Shown one piece after another: positions 1 to 64,000 of a stretch of DNA of 64,000 nucleotides (positions within the stretch are counted from its first letter, which is position 1; every line of letters starts with the position of its first letter). The translations under genes were made by a program, and so were the position numbers. The DNA is taken from NCBI GenBank assembly GCA_032622095.1, contig CP136061.1:18168991-18232990 (forward strand). The letters are read 5' to 3'. Below the pieces are notes generated by a model, which was not told where the DNA came from, did not search any database, and saw only the letters and a program-made list of their open reading frames with translations. The stretch comes from Siphonodentalium dalli. Taxonomy: Eukaryota > Mollusca > Scaphopoda > Gadilida > Siphonodentaliidae.

Positions 1-253
1 AAAGGGTTAAGTGTTAACTTAACAGTGAATAGAGTTACTGTCCTTGGATTGTGTGAATGGGAGAGGCCGGAAGTGACATAAGGAAACAAGGAAGTGAATG
101 GAGCAAATGGCAGATCTATGGATATGGAAATGTATATAGATATTGAACTGTAACGGAATAACAAGGGGTACTGTGCTGGGTCCATGGAGAGGAGGACCAC
201 GATGAAGTCAAGGGTAAGCTCTCTTACTAACGATACATGTAGAAGAATTCCAA

Positions 254-653
254 TTAACCCTTTACCCAACAAACCGGCCAAAAACGGCCAAATAAAGCTT
301 CAACAGCCTAAAATATCTTCGGTCTGTCTCAATAGAACCATACAAATATGGATATCATTGGAACCGGCTCCTTGACCACATTGTGATAGTTACAGTTATG
401 GCCTGTGCCAATGCATTCTCTTATATATGCGAGTCGACCATAGGTCGCCTCGCATATATAAGAGAATGCATTGGCCTAAAAAAAATCTTTTTTTAACACT
501 TTTTACCATTTTTTCTTACATTCTTTAACAATTTTATAATTTTTAATGTGTTAAGCCAATGCATTCTCTTATATATGCGAGGCGACCTATGGTCGACTCG
601 CATATATAAGAGAATGCATTGGCACAGGGCCCTTCTGTTGGGTAAAGGGTTAA
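254..653. mobile_element. TTAA-flanked piggyBac-like MITE, subfamily a
   Basis: TTAA on both sides, terminal repeats CCCTTTACCCAACA and its exact complement. Inside are two hairpins of about 73 bp (403-475, 553-625) with arms GCCAATGCATTCTCTTATAT and centre GTCGACCATAGGTCGCC, separated by an AT-rich spacer. Length is 400 bp with no coding frame. It lies below the MAGI stop. Confidence 0.85.
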
Positions 654-654
654 T

Positions 655-780
655 ACGAGAGAAATATTCAGATAATAATAACCAACCTACTGTATTGTCG
701 ACAATTTGTTGAACTTAAAATCTCATTTCCAAGGGAACTACTGTCTTCTCAATGAGTATTTAGTATAGAAAGGGTTAATA
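655..780. repeat. Dispersed repeat with ATTTAGTATAGAAA end
   Basis: Resembles stretches at 10510-10755, 44200-44395, 63340-63545 and 63790-63960, sharing AAGGGAACTACT, TTGTTGAACTT and TTTAGTATAGAAA. Probably old MITE copies. Confidence 0.5.
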
Positions 781-1094
781 ATTATGTCAATTTTTGTGAG
801 GAAGCAGGTATTTATGTGTATAAGATATATTTATCTGAGTTCCTTATTATTCAGCAAGAATGCTAAATATGGAAAATATACTGCATGAGGACTCTGGACT
901 TCACATTTACCACGAATTTAAATGCACAGATTTATAATAAAAGATGTGTGGATACTGTATTACTTATGAAGACGTGGGGACTTCATCTGTGAATTTCTAA
1001 CTAATCTCATAAATATGTAAGAGCCGCAAGTGTTATGAGGACAATGTATTCCTTGATAAACAAACTATTTTCTTTTATCTGGCCTAAACACAAG

Positions 1095-1335
1095 GCCACA
1101 CAAAATTGACTATCTCTTTCTTGGACACTTTTGTTTTCAAAATGGACAGGCAGGCAGGTTTTTATATTTATTTTTTACCTGCAAAATAACCAAGCAGGCT
1201 GGTTTTTATATGTTTACACCCGAATTATAAAAAAAATTATTTTTGGGTGTGAAAGATTACTTCTCATGATTAATTGTGAATGGAATTTTAATGTTAGTTT
1301 GTTGTAGAACCCAAATACATAGTTTGTACATAGCT
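1095..1335. repeat. Dispersed repeat, CAGGCAGGCAGG type
   Basis: Similar over about 240 bp to 8529-8815, with shared AAGGCCACACAAA, CAGGCAGGCAGGTTTT and TATTTATTTTTTACCT; a fragment is at 16804-16905. Identity unknown. Confidence 0.6.
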
Positions 1336-1497
1336 TAAGCCATTTAAGCTATTTACTCATTTTCAAAATAGGTTTACTCTATTTTCAATATAGAGTATGT
1401 TAGTGTAATTTGCCCTCATCCCATTCTCAAATTCACTCATTTGTGACATATTAGCTGTTGAATAGAGTAGATGGCGTATACAATGGTACAGTCTCCC

Positions 1498-1503
1498 TTT
1501 ATT
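1498..1503 (-). promoter_or_regulatory. Possible AATAAA poly(A) signal
   Basis: First AATAAA on the minus strand below the stop codon, about 630 bp downstream. A hAT-like MITE (1515-1769) would then lie within the 3' UTR. There is no supporting downstream element that I can identify with confidence. Confidence 0.25.
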
Positions 1504-1514
1504 ATTATCAGAAA

Positions 1515-1769
1515 CAAGCCTTGAAATAATGTGTCTGTCATTTGCAGAATGAGGTCCCCAGAGGGTGAATTTAGTGATGCTACCCCGCATAGCGGGCTAG
1601 CATCACCAAATTCACCCTCTGGGGGACCTCATTCTGCTTACACCTCAGCAGAATGAGGTTCCCAGAGGGTGAATTTGGTGATGCTAGCCCGCTATGCGGG
1701 GTAGCATCACTAAATTCACCCTCTGGAGACCTCATTCTGCAAATGACAGATACCCTATTTCAAGGCTTG
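1515..1769. mobile_element. hAT-like MITE with CAAGCCTTG ends
   Basis: Terminal repeats CAAGCCTTGAAAT and ATTTCAAGGCTTG, flanked by an exact 8-bp duplication ATCAGAAA. It contains two adjacent palindromes with arms GCAGAATGAGGTCCCCAGAG. Confidence 0.85.
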
Positions 1770-2135
1770 ATCAGAAATAACAAATGGAAACATTAAATAC
1801 AAGTTGAAATGTGTCTAGGTAAATTTATGTCAGTACAGTGTATCCATCCGTATAGTGTATCCATTAGTATAGTGTATCCATCATTATAGTGTATCCATTG
1901 TCAAGTGACATGTTGATTTATAATTATTGTTTTCAGTGGGCCATAAAAAGGACTCAGCAGGCCATCTTTTTATGAGGGGGCAAGTGTCTGATAAACAGAA
2001 CATTAATTTCCTTTGGCCTAACAACTCAGCGGTGATACTTTCATCATCTCCCAATTGAGTATTCTGGATATACGGATCAACGGAAATGTTAACGAATAAA
2101 TCACATCTGAATATGATGAGCTATATACAATATTA

Positions 2136-62791
<60,656 letters not shown>

Positions 62792-62874
62792 CTGAAATGT
62801 TTAAAGAAAATTGTTTCATAATTTGTGTACTTGCTCAGTACCAACAGTAGCATGTTTAGCAGTAGCATATATGT

Positions 62875-63327
62875 GACCCGCCATATCAAATCCAGTCGTA
62901 AGTCGGGATTTTTTTTACCCTGTGCCAATACATTCTCTTATATATGTGAGACGACCATAGGTCGCCTCGCATATATAAGAGAATGCATTGGCCTAACAAT
63001 TTTTTATCATTTTTTTTAAATAAATGTTTCTGACAATTTTTAGGACATAAAATAAAAAACATCCATTACCCTGCAGGGAGCCCCACACATATATAGAAGC
63101 ATATAGAAGAGTGTCGTCTGCTCATGTTTGTCAGGGGGCTCTGTATGGGTGAAATTATAAAATTGCTAAAGAATACAAGAAAATATTATTAAAATTGTAA
63201 AAAATTGTTAGGCCAATGCATTCTCTTATATATGCGAGGCGACCTATGGTTGACTCGCATATATAAGAGAATGCATTGGCACAGGGTAAAAAAATCCCGA
63301 CTTATGACTGGATTTGATATGGCGGGT
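62875..63327. mobile_element. Hairpin-pair element with ACCCGCCATATC ends
   Basis: Ends ACCCGCCATATCAAATCCAG and complement, extending about 33 bp with one mismatch. Inside are the same two GCCAATGCATTCTCTTATAT hairpins as in the TTAA families. No TTAA. CATAATTTGTGTACTT occurs at 62817 and again at 63328. Confidence 0.75.
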
Positions 63328-63613
63328 CATAATTTGTGTACTTATTCAGTGTTCAGATAATAAAATTAATTAACAATCTTGGTTGTTGAACTTATTATCG
63401 GAATATTTCACACCAATGAAAAGGAATCCTTCTGGACTTGCATTATCTATTCTGTCTTTCATATGCTCATATATCGTGAATAACCAGTCAGAGAATTAAT
63501 AGACCATTCCAATGTATAATTTTATAACGTTAAGAGTTTTTCAACAAACATTTTAATATAATAGTAGAAATAACATGAATGAACAACATGCTAAAATCAG
63601 GAAAAAGCCTGCA

Positions 63614-63752
63614 AGCTTGTCGCCATTCATCGGAAAGCTCTCAGTGAGAGCTTTCCGATGAATGGCAACAAACCATATTTCCGACTAAATCCTGAAAAAT
63701 TACCCATAATTCTGCTGTGGTTAAGGAGTTGATTATTTAGGGTATTACTGTA
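63614..63752. mobile_element. One-ended TA palindromic MITE
   Basis: Right arm and right end (GGTATTACTGTA) intact. The left arm is truncated after CGCCATTCATCGGAAAGC. Confidence 0.75.
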
Positions 63753-64000
63753 CATCGCCATTAACTGGATATAGGACCAGTTTGAGATAACCATGTCAAC
63801 CATTTCTATACTAAATAGATTCTCCCAATCAGTTATGAAAGTATACATTTGATTGGTCTATTATTCAACCAGAGGGATGTTCAGGTGATATAAGCAGACA
63901 ACAGATAATAGAAAGTGCAGAAGAAATCCTATTAATTGCAGGGAAATGTTCAGATAAGGCCATGCAAATTAAATTTTCCATTTCTCAGGACCGCACACCA

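Noticed and set aside
403..625. Hairpins as transcription terminators
   Set aside because: Bacterial-style terminators do not apply here, and the same hairpins recur in many MITE copies.

Overview
This is a window of animal nuclear DNA: AT-rich, intron-dominated and full of short non-autonomous DNA transposons. The only gene I can support is on the minus strand and covers almost the whole window. It is the 3' two thirds of a MAGI-family scaffold gene (membrane-associated guanylate kinase with inverted domain order, WW and PDZ domains). One MAGI gene with this domain order, combined with the repeat style, suggests a lophotrochozoan, most likely a bivalve mollusc. That assignment is inference.

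Gene layout, 5' to 3' on the minus strand: fourteen exons join with consistent splice phases and consensus GT/AG sites into one open frame of 978 codons plus a stop. The exons are 62156-62791 (end of PDZ1, linker, PDZ2), 50558-50595, 50145-50253 and 43766-43843 (linker), 35384-36393 (long S/T/P/R-rich linker and start of PDZ3), 26064-26262 (rest of PDZ3), 23075-23191 and 16570-16737 (PDZ4), 10819-10847, 9652-9710 and 8393-8456 (linker with an FPPPP motif), 5713-5862 and 4317-4455 (PDZ5), and 2136-2278 (C-terminal tail and stop). PDZ0, the guanylate-kinase domain, the WW domains and the first half of PDZ1 must lie above position 64000. I use the MAGI convention PDZ0-PDZ5.

The most interesting region is the intron between 50.6 and 62.2 kb. 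A unit of about 650-750 bp occurs three times in tandem. Each copy holds a 28-bp ATG-to-donor open segment (MLKFIRTRG-like) whose phase exactly fits the next MAGI exon. These look like triplicated alternative first exons with promoters for a short isoform of about 776 residues that has PDZ3-PDZ5 only. One copy has since been hit by a TA-target palindromic MITE, and a hAT element sits between copies 1 and 2.

The rest is intron. It holds (a) many TTAA-flanked piggyBac-like MITEs built from paired hairpins; (b) hAT-like MITEs with termini CAAGCCTTG and exact 8-bp target duplications, also built from paired palindromes; (c) TA-flanked near-perfect palindromes of about 200 bp; (d) five single hAT-like elements with exact 8-bp target duplications; (e) three PIF/Harbinger-like elements with TAA or TTA target duplications; (f) Helitron-like elements; (g) a 58-unit 25-bp minisatellite at 29.77-31.23 kb; and (h) smaller tandem arrays and old dispersed repeats. 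I found no transposase, reverse transcriptase, rRNA, tRNA or second protein gene.
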